DNA from: Pseudotabrizicola alkalilacus
GTDB taxonomy: Bacteria > Pseudomonadota > Alphaproteobacteria > Rhodobacterales > Rhodobacteraceae
Assembly (NCBI RefSeq): GCF_003443995.1
Contig: NZ_QWEY01000008.1
Location: 173,189 to 237,188, forward strand
Reading direction: 5' to 3'
Length of the DNA stretch: 64,000 nucleotides
Positions within the stretch are counted from its first letter, which is position 1; each line of letters opens with the position of its first letter. Shown here in pieces: positions 18,415-27,078 of the stretch. A model generated the notes under the pieces. It ran no database searches, had not been told where the DNA came from, and saw only the letters and a program-made list of their open reading frames with translations. The translations under genes were made by a program, and so were the position numbers.

Positions 18415-18863
18415 TGGATCGCCCCTTTGCGGGTGACAATCATCGCTGCCGGAATCCGGGCAAGCGTGTTGTCGCACAGGCGCGGCGGACAATCGCGGCC
18501 AGCCATCCAGCCGTCGTCAAGCGCGGCATAAAGGCGCGCGAATTCAACAAGGTCGTCAATCGGCTGTGCCGGGTCAATGTCGCCGAACAGCCAGGTCGCC
18601 TTGGAATTTGCCCGCCAGCCCACCACGCAAGGACCACCATGATCCGGCACACAGCCAGCAAGACAGGCCGTGCCAGACACTTCAAAATCATCGGAGAGAC
18701 CTGCCGCTGCAATCGCCGTGCGCAGCTTTTTCAGCAAGGCAAAGCCGGGCTCGCAGCTGCTGCCTGTGTGTTTGCAGGCCTTGCAGACCAGTATCTGATG
18801 CGGCGCGGATTGCGCCACGGAATAAGAGGGCGTGGCCACTGGCCGCCGCGGTTTATCGTCCAT
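18411..18863 (-). CDS. DUF1636 family small metal-binding-like protein
   Basis: The 150-aa protein carries the DUF1636 cysteine pattern ILVCKACKH, SGTACLAGCVPDHGGPCVVGW and GRDCPPRLCDN, which resembles thioredoxin-like ferredoxins. The family is often found beside cobalamin genes, but its job is not established. The start at 18863 has a good RBS (GGAAGGAG) 8 bases upstream; a GTG at 18884 is the alternative. It is the first gene after the cobalamin riboswitch, so it is presumably produced when B12 is scarce. Confidence 0.8.
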   Translation of the reverse strand: MDDKPRRPVATPSYSVAQSAPHQILVCKACKHTGSSCEPGFALLKKLRTAIAAAGLSDDFEVSGTACLAGCVPDHGGPCVVGWRANSKATWLFGDIDPAQPIDDLVEFARLYAALDDGWMAGRDCPPRLCDNTLARIPAAMIVTRKGAIQ

Positions 18864-18904
18864 CGAAGACTCCTTCCGGGGCACCCCGCCCGGTGGTTAC
18901 TGAC

Positions 18905-19065
18905 TTCGATGGCAGGTCTCCTGACTCGCGGGTCCGGGCTTGCCCCGCCTTCCCAGCCTTTCGGCCAGTGGCACCGGGGGTCGCTCACCGCTTACAGTTG
19001 CGGGGGCAGTCACGGAATTGGCGGCTTTTGCCTACACCACACCGTATTCCCTTTTCACCCGGCCG
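18905..19065 (-). promoter_or_regulatory. Cobalamin riboswitch
   Basis: On the minus strand the RNA contains the exact B12 box AGTCAGGAGACCTGCC (18911-18926). Upstream lie GCAACTGTAAGCGG, CCACTGGCCGAAAGGCTGGG and the 5' element GGGAATACGGTG, in the order and spacing of RF00174. A short GC-rich hairpin (CCGGGC/GCCCCGG) just before the DUF1636 RBS could serve as the expression platform by hiding the start region. Binding of adenosylcobalamin is expected to repress the DUF1636-btuDFC operon. Confidence 0.93.
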
Positions 19066-19250
19066 CACGTGGTTTGGCCGGGAACCATCCCGCACAGGTT
19101 TGCCGCCACAAGCCTGCCGGGTCAATCCACTTTCCGCGCCAACCCCACATGGCCCACAGCTGTTTCGCAGAAATAGCGGCGGCGGATCAGGCGTTCCCAG
19201 AATTCTCTTGAGCGCTGTCATAATCTTGTGCAGATTCGCATATTAAGTTG

Positions 19251-19264
19251 TGGAAACGTTTCCA
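19251..19264. promoter_or_regulatory. LacI-family operator upstream of the lacI-type gene
   Basis: TGGAAACGTTTCCA is a perfect 14-bp palindrome with the central CG typical of LacI/GalR operators. It sits 12 bases before the regulator's ATG, so autoregulation is likely and transcription of the whole transporter operon would be blocked at this site. Confidence 0.8.
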
Positions 19265-19276
19265 GTGGCGCTATCA

Positions 19277-20365
19277 ATGAGCAAAACAACCAACATCACC
19301 ATCAAGGACGTGGCGCAAAGCGCCGGCTGCGGTGTGGCGACGGCAAGCCGTGTGCTGAACAATTCCGGCCCGGCCAGCGCCGATGTCCGCGAACGTGTCG
19401 AGCGGGCCGCGCGCGAACTGGGGTTCAGCTTTTCGGCCATCGGTCGCGCGCTGCAAAGCCGCCGCTCCATGACGGTGGGGTGTCTGGTGCCGTCGCTGGC
19501 CAATCCGGTGTTCGCCGAGGCAGTGCAAGGGGTGCAGGCTGTATTGCTGGGGTCAGGCTATCAGATGCTGATTTCCTGCTCGAACTACGACGCGGCGGCA
19601 GACGATGCGGCGATTGAGATGCTGTTGGCGAAGAAAACCGATGCGCTGGTGACCACGATGGTGGACCCTGACCGCAGCCCGGCGCTGCGACTGGCGAAAA
19701 AGCGGGGCATTCCGATATCGCTGATGTTTCACGACCCGCTGGATGGGTTCATCACCTCTTATGTGGACAACTTCGAAGCGGCCAAAGAGGTGGCCCGTCA
19801 GTTTGCGGGTCTTGGCCATCGGCGCACCGGATTTCTCGCCTTGCGGTTTTCGACATCTGACCGGTCGCGCAACCGCTATGCGGGTTTCCATTCCGAATGT
19901 CGGACCCGCGGCTTGCCGGACCCTGTGCTGATCGAGATTGGCGAGGCAGAGGCCAACCAGCCGGATCTTCTTGCGGCGATTCTGGCACAGCACCCTGCCC
20001 TGACAGCCATCTTCGCCTCGAACGACTTTCTGGCGATTGCTGTGCAAAAGGCCGCCCGGTTGTTGGGCTGGCGGGTGCCGCAGGATCTGTCGGTCGTGGG
20101 ATTTGACGGGATCGAGATTGGCCGGTTGCTGGAAAAACCCCTGGCCACGATCGAAACCTCTCCCGAGGCAATGGGCCGTCAGGCCGCAAGCTCATTGCTG
20201 ACCATGCTGCAAGGGGGGGACACCGTTCAGCTTCCCGCCTTGCCTTTCGCTTTCCGGGCCGGGGCCACGCTGGCCCTGCCAAACCCGGAAAACGGTGACG
20301 ACGGCCGGGGTGCCACCCGACCGTCGCCTGATCTCCCTGCCGAACCTCACGCTCAACAAGGATGA
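19277..20365 (+). CDS. LacI family transcriptional regulator
   Basis: The 362-aa protein begins with the LacI HTH and hinge (ITIKDVAQSAGCGVATASRVL, SAIGRALQSRRSMTVG). A periplasmic-binding-protein-like effector domain follows (VGCLVPSLANPVFAEAVQGV, GHRRTGFLALR, AIFASNDFLAIAVQ, VVGFDGIEIG). ATG 19277 is chosen over GTG 19250 because the latter lies in the operator. It is followed after 4 bp by a transporter operon, which it probably represses until its ligand, perhaps a sugar or glycerol phosphate, appears. Confidence 0.9.
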   Translation: MSKTTNITIKDVAQSAGCGVATASRVLNNSGPASADVRERVERAARELGFSFSAIGRALQSRRSMTVGCLVPSLANPVFAEAVQGVQAVLLGSGYQMLISCSNYDAAADDAAIEMLLAKKTDALVTTMVDPDRSPALRLAKKRGIPISLMFHDPLDGFITSYVDNFEAAKEVARQFAGLGHRRTGFLALRFSTSDRSRNRYAGFHSECRTRGLPDPVLIEIGEAEANQPDLLAAILAQHPALTAIFASNDFLAIAVQKAARLLGWRVPQDLSVVGFDGIEIGRLLEKPLATIETSPEAMGRQAASSLLTMLQGGDTVQLPALPFAFRAGATLALPNPENGDDGRGATRPSPDLPAEPHAQQG

Positions 20366-20369
20366 ACCG

Positions 20370-21365
20370 ATGAAACATACTGTTCTTGCCGTGCTTTTCG
20401 CAACGGCCATTGCCGCTCCCGCCGCTGCCGAAGATGCAATCTGCTACAACTGCCCGCCCGAATGGGCGGATTGGGCCTCGATGCTCCGGGCGCTTGATGA
20501 AAAAGTCGGCATCAAGATGCCGCATGACAACAAGAACTCGGGTCAGGCGCTCAGCCAGATGATCGCCGAAAAAGCCTCGCCGGTGGCCGATGTGGCCTAT
20601 TACGGCGTGACCACCGGCATCGCCGCGATCCCTGCAGGTGTCGTGCAGCCCTACAAGCCAGCCGGGTTCGATGACATCCCCGAAGGTCTGAAAGACCCGG
20701 AGGGCAACTGGTTTGCCGTGCATTACGGCACGCTGGGCCTGTTCGTGAACGTCGACGCGCTGGCTGGTGCGCCCGTGCCACAATGCTGGGCTGACCTGAC
20801 CAAGCCGGAATACCGGGGCATGGTCGGCTATCTGGACCCGGCCTCGGCCTTTGTCGGCTATGCCGGTGCGGTTGCCGTCAACCACGCCTTCGGCGGCGAT
20901 CTGACCAATTTTGACCCGGCAATCAAGTATTTCAACGACCTGGCCGCCAATAGCCCGATCGTGCCAAAGCAGACCTCGTTTGCCCGTGTCGTGTCGGGTG
21001 AAATTCCGATCCTTTTTGATTACGATTTCAACGCCTACCGCGCCAAATACAATGAAACCGGCGCGTTCGAATTCGTGCTGCCCTGCGAAGGTACGATCCG
21101 CGTTCCCTACGTCATGAGCCTTGTCGCTGGCGCGCCGAATGCCGAAGCCGGCAAAAAGGCGCTAGACTTCATCCTGTCGGATGAAGGTCAGGCGATCTGG
21201 ACCAACGCCTATCTCAAGCCCGCCCGCCCGGTGGCACTGCCAGCCGAAGTGGCCGCACGGTTCCTGCCGGATGCCGATTACGAGCGTGCGATCGCGGTCG
21301 ACTATAGCGCCATGGCTGCCGCTCAGAAAGGCTTTGGCGAGCGCTATCTGGCCGAGGTGAAGTAA
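20370..21365 (+). CDS. ABC transporter substrate-binding protein (family 1, Fe/phosphonate/polyamine type)
   Basis: The 331-aa protein has a signal peptide (MKHTVLAVLFATAIAAPAAA). The mature part shows GQALSQMIAEKASPVADVAYYG, NWFAVHYGTLGLFVNVDAL, YRGMVGYLDPASAFVGYAGA and PYVMSLVAGAPNAEAGKKAL, which fit extracellular solute-binding family 1. Related proteins bind ferric iron, 2-aminoethylphosphonate or phosphodiesters. The downstream GpdQ-like phosphodiesterase favours an organophosphate ligand, but this is inference. Confidence 0.82.
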   Translation: MKHTVLAVLFATAIAAPAAAEDAICYNCPPEWADWASMLRALDEKVGIKMPHDNKNSGQALSQMIAEKASPVADVAYYGVTTGIAAIPAGVVQPYKPAGFDDIPEGLKDPEGNWFAVHYGTLGLFVNVDALAGAPVPQCWADLTKPEYRGMVGYLDPASAFVGYAGAVAVNHAFGGDLTNFDPAIKYFNDLAANSPIVPKQTSFARVVSGEIPILFDYDFNAYRAKYNETGAFEFVLPCEGTIRVPYVMSLVAGAPNAEAGKKALDFILSDEGQAIWTNAYLKPARPVALPAEVAARFLPDADYERAIAVDYSAMAAAQKGFGERYLAEVK

Positions 21366-21371
21366 CCGGTC

Positions 21372-21397
21372 CGGGCAGGGTCTTTGCGCCCTGCCCG
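21372..21397 (+). terminator. Intercistronic hairpin after the binding-protein gene
   Basis: Arms CGGGCAGGG and CCCTGCCCG form a 9-bp stem around an 8-base loop, directly after the stop. Only a weak T content follows. Such hairpins commonly stabilise the binding-protein message or reduce read-through into permease genes. Confidence 0.5.
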
Positions 21398-21425
21398 CCT
21401 TCTGCCCGTCAAAAAGGAACGCTGC

Positions 21426-22229
21426 ATGTCATCCCGACTATTCGTCGCCCTGTGCCTTGTGCCATTGGCCGTCTTTGCGCTGACCTTTCTGGCGCTGCCC
21501 ATCGTGCGGCTGATCCTGTCCTCGGGCGAGGGCGAGGCGGGTTGGGGCATCTATCTGCAAATCCTGCAGACACCACGCTATCTGACGACGCTGGTACAAA
21601 CGGTGCTGGTCTCGCTGGCCGTCACCGCTGCTGCCTTGGCGGTGTCCACCACGGCGGGGGTGTTCTTGACCCGCAACCATTTTCGCGGCCGAAGCGTCTT
21701 GCTGTCCATCCTGACCTTGCCCCTCGCCTTTCCCGGCGTTGTCGTGGGGTTCATGATCATCTTGCTGGGCGGGCGGCAGGGGCTGTTCAACACGCTCCTG
21801 CCCGGTCATGTGGTGTTTGCCTATTCGATCTTCGGGCTGTTCCTTGGCTATCTCTATTTCTCGATCCCGCGTGTTCTCTTGACCGTCATGGCAGCGGCGG
21901 AAAAGATCGACCCCGCGCTGGAAGAAGCCGCCCGCACGCTGGGCGCGCCCCAGCATCGGGTGGTGCTGGATGTGCTGTTGCCTGCACTGGCCCCGGCACT
22001 GATCGCGGCGGGGGCAATTGCCTTTGCCACTGCGATGGGGGCCTTTGGCACCGCCTTTACGCTGGCCACCAACATTGATGTGCTGCCGATGGTGATCTAC
22101 ACCGAATTCACGCTGTCGGCGAATATCGCCATGGCCGCAGCGCTGTCGGTCTGCCTTGGCCTTGTGACATGGGTGATCCTGTTCGTCGCCCGGATGTTTT
22201 CAGGCACCACCGTCGCGGCGGGGGGCTGA
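21426..22229 (+). CDS. ABC transporter permease 1
   Basis: The 267-aa protein starts at ATG 21426 (MSSRLFVALCLVPLAVFALTFL) with RBS AAGGAA. It has about six TM segments and the binding-protein-dependent transport motif DPALEEAARTLGAPQHRVV. It belongs to the CysTWA/PotB-like permease group. It works with the next permease and the ATPase at 23016. Confidence 0.87.
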   Translation: MSSRLFVALCLVPLAVFALTFLALPIVRLILSSGEGEAGWGIYLQILQTPRYLTTLVQTVLVSLAVTAAALAVSTTAGVFLTRNHFRGRSVLLSILTLPLAFPGVVVGFMIILLGGRQGLFNTLLPGHVVFAYSIFGLFLGYLYFSIPRVLLTVMAAAEKIDPALEEAARTLGAPQHRVVLDVLLPALAPALIAAGAIAFATAMGAFGTAFTLATNIDVLPMVIYTEFTLSANIAMAAALSVCLGLVTWVILFVARMFSGTTVAAGG

Positions 22230-22233
22230 GACA

Positions 22234-23019
22234 ATGCGGATAGGAAAAGCGCTGCAACTGGCCGTCACCCTGCTGGCCGCCGCGTTTTTGCTGGTTCCGA
22301 CGATCCAGTCGGTGCTGGCGGGGCTGACCGTGAACTACTTTCAGGGGCTGAAATCCGGCCTGACGCTGAAATGGGTCATCGAAGTCTGGGCGCTTTACTC
22401 AGGTTCGATCTTTCTGTCGCTGGGCATTGCGCTGGCCTGTCTGGTGATGACGCTGCTGATCGGGGTGCCCGCCGCCTATGCCATGGCGCGCAATCCGGGC
22501 CGCCTGACGCGGGCGCTGGAGGAATTCATCTCGCTGCCACTGGCCATTCCCGGCCTTGCGCTTGCTCTGGCGCTTTTGCAGCTTTACGGCAGCTACAAGG
22601 GCTTCCGGCTCAGTTGGACCTTCATTCTGGTCGGCCATGTGCTTTACACCCTGCCCTTCATGGTGCGTGCGGTCATGTCGGTTCTGGCTGCCATTGACCT
22701 CAAAACGCTGGAGGAAGGCGCCGCCAGCCTTGGGGCTGGCCCGGCACGGCGGTTCGTCGACATTGTGATCCCCAACGCGCTGCCGGGCATTCTGGCAGGG
22801 GCGCTGACCGTCGTCACCCTGTCGATCGGCGAGTTCAACCTGACCTGGATGCTGCACACCCCCTATCTGAAGACCCTGCCGGTGGGACTGGCGGACAGCT
22901 ACGCCTCGATGCGGCTGGAAATTGCATCGGCCTACACCCTGATCTTCTTTGTGATGATCGTCCCGCTGCTTCTGGCCATGCAATGGGCCAGCGCCCGTGC
23001 GCAAAGGATAACCCGATGA
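22234..23019 (+). CDS. ABC transporter permease 2
   Basis: The 261-aa protein has several TM helices and the EAA loop DLKTLEEGAASLGAGPARRFV. It starts 4 bp after permease 1, with which it forms the heterodimeric channel. The family resembles PotC/PhnV-type permeases. Confidence 0.87.
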   Translation: MRIGKALQLAVTLLAAAFLLVPTIQSVLAGLTVNYFQGLKSGLTLKWVIEVWALYSGSIFLSLGIALACLVMTLLIGVPAAYAMARNPGRLTRALEEFISLPLAIPGLALALALLQLYGSYKGFRLSWTFILVGHVLYTLPFMVRAVMSVLAAIDLKTLEEGAASLGAGPARRFVDIVIPNALPGILAGALTVVTLSIGEFNLTWMLHTPYLKTLPVGLADSYASMRLEIASAYTLIFFVMIVPLLLAMQWASARAQRITR

Positions 23020-24050
23020 CCCTGACGCTTCGCAACATCGCCAAGACCTTTCCCGGCGGCACCCGTGCCCTGCTGCCCACCGATCTGGATATAGCAGAAG
23101 GCGAGATCGTGTCGCTTCTGGGCCCGTCAGGCTGTGGCAAGACCACGCTATTGCGGATCATTGCAGGGCTGGAAACCGCAGATGCTGGGGCGTCGATCCG
23201 GTTCAAGGACGACGATATGACCCATCAGCCGGTCGAACGGCGCAAAGTGGGAATGGTGTTTCAGTCCTATGCGCTGTTTCCCAACATGTCGGTGCGGGGC
23301 AACATCGGCTACGGGCTTAAGATGCAGCGCCTGCCCCGCGCGGCGATTGACGCGCGGGTGGACGAGGTGATCGCCCTGTGCCGGCTGGAACCCTATGCCG
23401 GGCGCACGATCACTGCGCTGTCGGGCGGCCAACGCCAGCGGGTTGCGCTGGCCCGTGCCTTTGCCCCCCGCCCGCGCCTGCTTTTGCTGGATGAACCGCT
23501 TTCGGCACTGGACGCCGCCCTGCGCGGTACCTTGCGCGATGAACTGGCAGCGCTGCTGCGCCAGTTCGGCATCACCGCCATCTTTGTGACCCACGATCAG
23601 GACGAGGCGATGGCGATTGCCGACCGCGTGGCGGTGATGAGCCAGGGTCGTGTGGCCCAGATCGGCACGCCCGAGGCGCTGTATCGCGCGCCGGAAACCG
23701 CCTTTGTCGCGCGGTTTGTCGGCAATTCGATGCCGCTGGGAGGCAAGATTGACGGCGGCACCCTGCACCTGCCTGGCGGAGACCTGACGCTGAACGCCAC
23801 CGCCACTGGAAAAGCCGCCTTTGTGCGCGCCGAAGATGTGAAGATCACCGCCGACGGCCCCCTGACCGCGCGGGTGGAAACCGTCACCTTTCTGGGCACG
23901 CATTACCGGATTGCCCTGTCCGGCGCGACCGATGCCCCCCTGTTTTGCCTGCACCAGGGCCTGACAGCGCCCAAACCGGGCGAAACCGTGCGCGTGACCA
24001 TCGCACCACACGCCATCCTCACCCTTGAACCCGAGAAAGCCGCAGCCTGA
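23016..24050 (+). CDS. ABC transporter ATP-binding protein with TOBE-like C-terminus
   Basis: The 344-aa protein starts at ATG 23016, overlapping the permease stop (ATGA). Motifs are Walker A GPSGCGKTTLLRI, Q-loop GMVFQSYALFPNMSV, signature LSGGQRQRVALARAF, Walker B LLLLDEPLSALDAAL and H-loop IFVTHDQDEAMAIAD. The last ~100 residues form a TOBE/OB regulatory domain. This is the PotA/UgpC architecture, often used for glycerol-phosphate, sugar or polyamine uptake. Confidence 0.88.
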   Translation: MTLTLRNIAKTFPGGTRALLPTDLDIAEGEIVSLLGPSGCGKTTLLRIIAGLETADAGASIRFKDDDMTHQPVERRKVGMVFQSYALFPNMSVRGNIGYGLKMQRLPRAAIDARVDEVIALCRLEPYAGRTITALSGGQRQRVALARAFAPRPRLLLLDEPLSALDAALRGTLRDELAALLRQFGITAIFVTHDQDEAMAIADRVAVMSQGRVAQIGTPEALYRAPETAFVARFVGNSMPLGGKIDGGTLHLPGGDLTLNATATGKAAFVRAEDVKITADGPLTARVETVTFLGTHYRIALSGATDAPLFCLHQGLTAPKPGETVRVTIAPHAILTLEPEKAAA

Positions 24051-24863
24051 ATGCCCGCATTTATCCAGATCAGTGACCCCCATATTGTCGCCAAAGGCGA
24101 TCTTGTCTGCGGCCATTCAGATACCGCCACGGCGCTGCGCCGCGCGGTGGCCTCGATCAACGAACGCCTGCCAGAGCTTGGCCCGATTGATTGCGCCATC
24201 GTCACCGGCGATCTGACAGATCACGGAACCGACGAGGAATATGCCCATTTCAAAGAAATAATGGCCGATCTGCACCTGCCCTGGCAGGCCATTCCCGGCA
24301 ATCACGACAGCCATGACGGCATGCGCCGGGCGTTTTCCACAGAGCATTGGATGCCCGCCGCAGGCCCGATCCAGTGGCTACGCGATTTTGGACCCTTTGC
24401 GCTGATCGGTCTGGATACCTTGATGGACGGCGCGCATCACGGATGGCTGGCCGACGAAGGCTTTGCCTTTCTTGATCAAACGCTGGCCGGTCTTGACGGA
24501 CAGCCGGTGATCGTGGCGACCCATCATCCGTGGCTTCCCTCGGGGATACCGGCCATGGATGCCGACAATCTGAGAAACGGGGCAACCTTGCTGCAGCGGT
24601 TGCAAGGCTATCGCGGAACAGCGAAAATGATCTCCGGACATGTTCACCGCGCCATTACCGGACAAATCGGCACGGTCAGTTGCCTGATTTCCCCTTCGAC
24701 AGCCCATGCGGTACACCGCGATCCGCACCCGGACGCGGTGCATTCACTGGCCCTGGAGCCGGGCGGCGTGACATTGCACCTCTGGCTCGACACGCCGCTG
24801 CAGGGGTTCATTTCTGACGTCCTGCCCATCACACCCAAGCCAGAGGTGTGGCCGTTCGGCTGA
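24051..24863 (+). CDS. GpdQ-like metallophosphoesterase (phosphodiesterase)
   Basis: The 270-aa protein has the complete calcineurin-like metal site: SDPHI, VTGDLTDHG, IPGNHDSHDG, ATHHPWLP and SGHVHRAITG. The order and spacing match glycerophosphodiesterase GpdQ and CpdA. It follows the ATPase gene without a gap, so it probably hydrolyses the imported phosphodiester in the cytoplasm. No signal peptide is present. The cAMP phosphodiesterase CpdA is the alternative, but the transporter context argues against it. Confidence 0.85.
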   Translation: MPAFIQISDPHIVAKGDLVCGHSDTATALRRAVASINERLPELGPIDCAIVTGDLTDHGTDEEYAHFKEIMADLHLPWQAIPGNHDSHDGMRRAFSTEHWMPAAGPIQWLRDFGPFALIGLDTLMDGAHHGWLADEGFAFLDQTLAGLDGQPVIVATHHPWLPSGIPAMDADNLRNGATLLQRLQGYRGTAKMISGHVHRAITGQIGTVSCLISPSTAHAVHRDPHPDAVHSLALEPGGVTLHLWLDTPLQGFISDVLPITPKPEVWPFG

Positions 24864-25000
24864 ATGCTGTCTGCATCATGCGCCAGACGGAATGTCCGCC
24901 TGACACACGCAGAAATTCCGCTACTGTTCACCGGGAAAAAGCTGCCGGTCTGGCAAAAGCGCATAAAAGGCGCGCATCTCCGGTGCATCTGACCCATGCG

Positions 25001-25028
25001 CAGCAGAGCGTTGCTTCATGCTCTGCTG
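25001..25028. terminator. Hairpin between the convergent phosphodiesterase and phnM genes
   Basis: Arms CAGCAGAGC and GCTCTGCTG (perfect 9 bp) enclose a 10-base loop. No T-run follows on either strand, so it may be a bidirectional, rho-assisted end. The rest of the 300-bp gap 24864-25163 shows no gene I can support. Confidence 0.45.
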
Positions 25029-25163
25029 TCGCCGATGACAACGACCCCAATGGCGGGCTTTGCGCCATAACCGCCCGTCGCCCGCGCCAGATGTGTCGGC
25101 AGGTGGTCTCGCGGGCCGCTTTGGCTGCCATCCCCCTTGACCGCCAAAGATCGGGAGAGCCCG

Positions 25164-26306
25164 TCAGCCGACCCGCCGTCCCTGAACCCAGGTGCCCCGC
25201 AGCGCCGCAGCGCCAGCCACCCGCGCCACGCGGATCACATCGCCGCGCGCGCCCATATCCAGATGGCCCCGGTCGGTCAGACCCGCAGCCCGGCCCGGTG
25301 CCTGGGTGACAGTGCGCACCCCCCGCGCCACGTCGCCCCACAGGTCACCAAGCATCAGCGCCGCCGACAGAAGGGCCGAGGGCACATAGTCGGAAGACAC
25401 GATGTCCAGCAGATCAGCCTCGGCCAGTTTGTGCGCCGCGACATTGCCGGAATGCGATCCGCCCCGGATCAGGTTCGGCGCGCCCATCATCACCAGCGTA
25501 CCGTGGTCGCGGCAGGCACGGGCGGCCTCGATCGTGGTGGGGAATTCCGCAAAATGCGCGCCGTGGCGGGCAGATATCGCCACCTGTTCGGCGGTAGTGT
25601 CATCATGGCTGGCCAGCACCGCGCCAAACCGGCGGGACTCGGACACGGCGGCGGCCTCATGTGCAGTGCCAAGCCGTGCCGACAGGGCCACCTGATCAGC
25701 GACATGGGATTCGAACTCGGCTTCCGACAGGCCATGCTTGCCGCAAACGTAGGCGCGCAGTTGCGTCAGGTCGCGGAACTGTCGTTGGCCGGGGGTGTGG
25801 TCCATCAGCGACACGATGCCGATACGGTCGTCGGGGCCGAATTTGGCCAGTTCTTCGATCAGGGTTTCGGAACACACTTCAGCCCGCAAATGGAGAAAGT
25901 GGCTGATGCGCAGGGCTCCCTTGGCCCGCAAGTCCAGAATTTCATCGGCCAGTTTCCGGGCATATTCACCGTAATTGGCCTTTTTGTTCGACACAACCGA
26001 GCCGACGCGCAGCGCGTCAAACACCGTGGTAATCCCGACCGACGCCAGTTCCCCGTCATGTGCGATGATGGCGCTGGCATGGGGCCAGTTCACGCGCGGG
26101 CGCGGTTCGATATGACGCTCAAGATTGTCGGTATGGAGCTCGATCAATCCCGGCATCACCAGATCGCCCTCGCAATCAATCGCCCCCGCCGGGACTGTGG
26201 CCCCAGAATCAATCGCCGTGATATGGCCGTTCTCGATGCGGATCGCGCCGTGAATCACCTCGGTCGGCAGGACAAGTTTGGCATTGGCAAGGGTTGTCTC
26301 GGTCAT
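25164..26306 (-). CDS. phnM: RPnTP hydrolase PhnM (alpha-D-ribose 1-methylphosphonate 5-triphosphate diphosphatase)
   Basis: The 380-aa protein has the usual PhnM length when started at ATG 26306 (MTETTLANAKLVLPTEVIHG). Amidohydrolase metal motifs are visible as PGLIELHTDNLERHIEPRP, ASHDDTTAEQV and MMGAPNLIRGGSHSGN, with a C-terminal SDYVPSALL. It removes pyrophosphate from the ribosyl-triphosphate phosphonate before C-P cleavage. It is separated from phnGHIJKLN by the DUF1045 gene on the opposite strand, and a Pho-box-like site lies upstream. Confidence 0.93.
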   Translation of the reverse strand: MTETTLANAKLVLPTEVIHGAIRIENGHITAIDSGATVPAGAIDCEGDLVMPGLIELHTDNLERHIEPRPRVNWPHASAIIAHDGELASVGITTVFDALRVGSVVSNKKANYGEYARKLADEILDLRAKGALRISHFLHLRAEVCSETLIEELAKFGPDDRIGIVSLMDHTPGQRQFRDLTQLRAYVCGKHGLSEAEFESHVADQVALSARLGTAHEAAAVSESRRFGAVLASHDDTTAEQVAISARHGAHFAEFPTTIEAARACRDHGTLVMMGAPNLIRGGSHSGNVAAHKLAEADLLDIVSSDYVPSALLSAALMLGDLWGDVARGVRTVTQAPGRAAGLTDRGHLDMGARGDVIRVARVAGAAALRGTWVQGRRVG

Positions 26307-26363
26307 CTTCTGGCTTTCCGGTTGACGGGGTCGGCGTGACTGGGGTGGGCTTGGCAGGAATGT

Positions 26364-26381
26364 GTCACAAGGGCGTGACAA
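26364..26381 (-). promoter_or_regulatory. Candidate Pho box upstream of phnM
   Basis: On the minus strand TTGTCAC-GCCC-TTGTGAC has two 7-base half sites spaced 11 bp apart, as in PhoB boxes (consensus close to CTGTCAT-N4-CTGTCAT). It lies about 58 bp before the phnM start. It also reads as a TGTCAC/GTGACA inverted repeat, so a different regulator is possible. Confidence 0.5.
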
Positions 26382-26403
26382 AGCACGGTTAGGGACTGCG
26401 GGC

Positions 26404-27078
26404 ATGGACCAGATGAAACGCTTTGCGATCTACTACGCGCCTCGTCCGGGGGCTTTTGCCGATGCCGCAGCCCAGTGGCTGGGCTGGGATCTGGCGCGCG
26501 GCTGCGCGGTTGTGCAACCCGATGTCGACGGGCTGGCAGAGCTGACCTCTGATCCGCGCAAATACGGCTTCCACGGCACGATCAAGCCGCCGTTCCGGCT
26601 GGCCGAAGGCGTGACGGCGACCGAGTTGGCAGACAGCACCAGGCACCTGGCCACCACCCTGTGTCCTGTTCAGATGCCAGCCTTGCAGATCGTCTTGCTG
26701 AAGGGGTTCCTGGCCCTTGTTCCCGCCCCGCATCCCGACCTCGTCGGTCTGGCCGCCAAGGTGGTGCAGACGCTTGACCGGTTCCGCGCGCCCCTGACCG
26801 ATGCCGAAGTCGCCCGCCGCAGACCTGACCGTCTGACTGACCGGCAGCGCGGTTTTCTGGCGGAATACGGCTATCCTTACGTCATGGAAGAGTTTCAGTT
26901 CCACCTGACCCTCTCGGGCCGCCTCGAGGGCAAAGACGCCTCGCGCCTGCAAATCGCGGCCGAGGCGCATTTTTCCGGGCTGATCCCGCAACCCTTTATC
27001 CTGCAGGATCTGTGCCTTTGTGGCGAAGATCAGGCGGGGCGGTTCCATTTGCTGCACCGCTATGCCCTGAGCGCCTGA
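26404..27078 (+). CDS. DUF1045 phosphonate-metabolism protein (2H phosphoesterase-like)
   Basis: The protein has 224 aa from ATG 26404; ATG 26413 (MKRFAIYYAPRPG) is an equally good start. Two HxT-type motifs, FHGTIKPPFRL (about residue 55) and FHLTLSGRLEG (about residue 172), place it in the 2H phosphoesterase superfamily. Members recur in C-P lyase clusters and may handle a cyclic ribose phosphate intermediate, a step that PhnP performs elsewhere. No phnP is seen in the window. Its 3' end overlaps phnN on the other strand. Confidence 0.8.
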   Translation: MDQMKRFAIYYAPRPGAFADAAAQWLGWDLARGCAVVQPDVDGLAELTSDPRKYGFHGTIKPPFRLAEGVTATELADSTRHLATTLCPVQMPALQIVLLKGFLALVPAPHPDLVGLAAKVVQTLDRFRAPLTDAEVARRRPDRLTDRQRGFLAEYGYPYVMEEFQFHLTLSGRLEGKDASRLQIAAEAHFSGLIPQPFILQDLCLCGEDQAGRFHLLHRYALSA

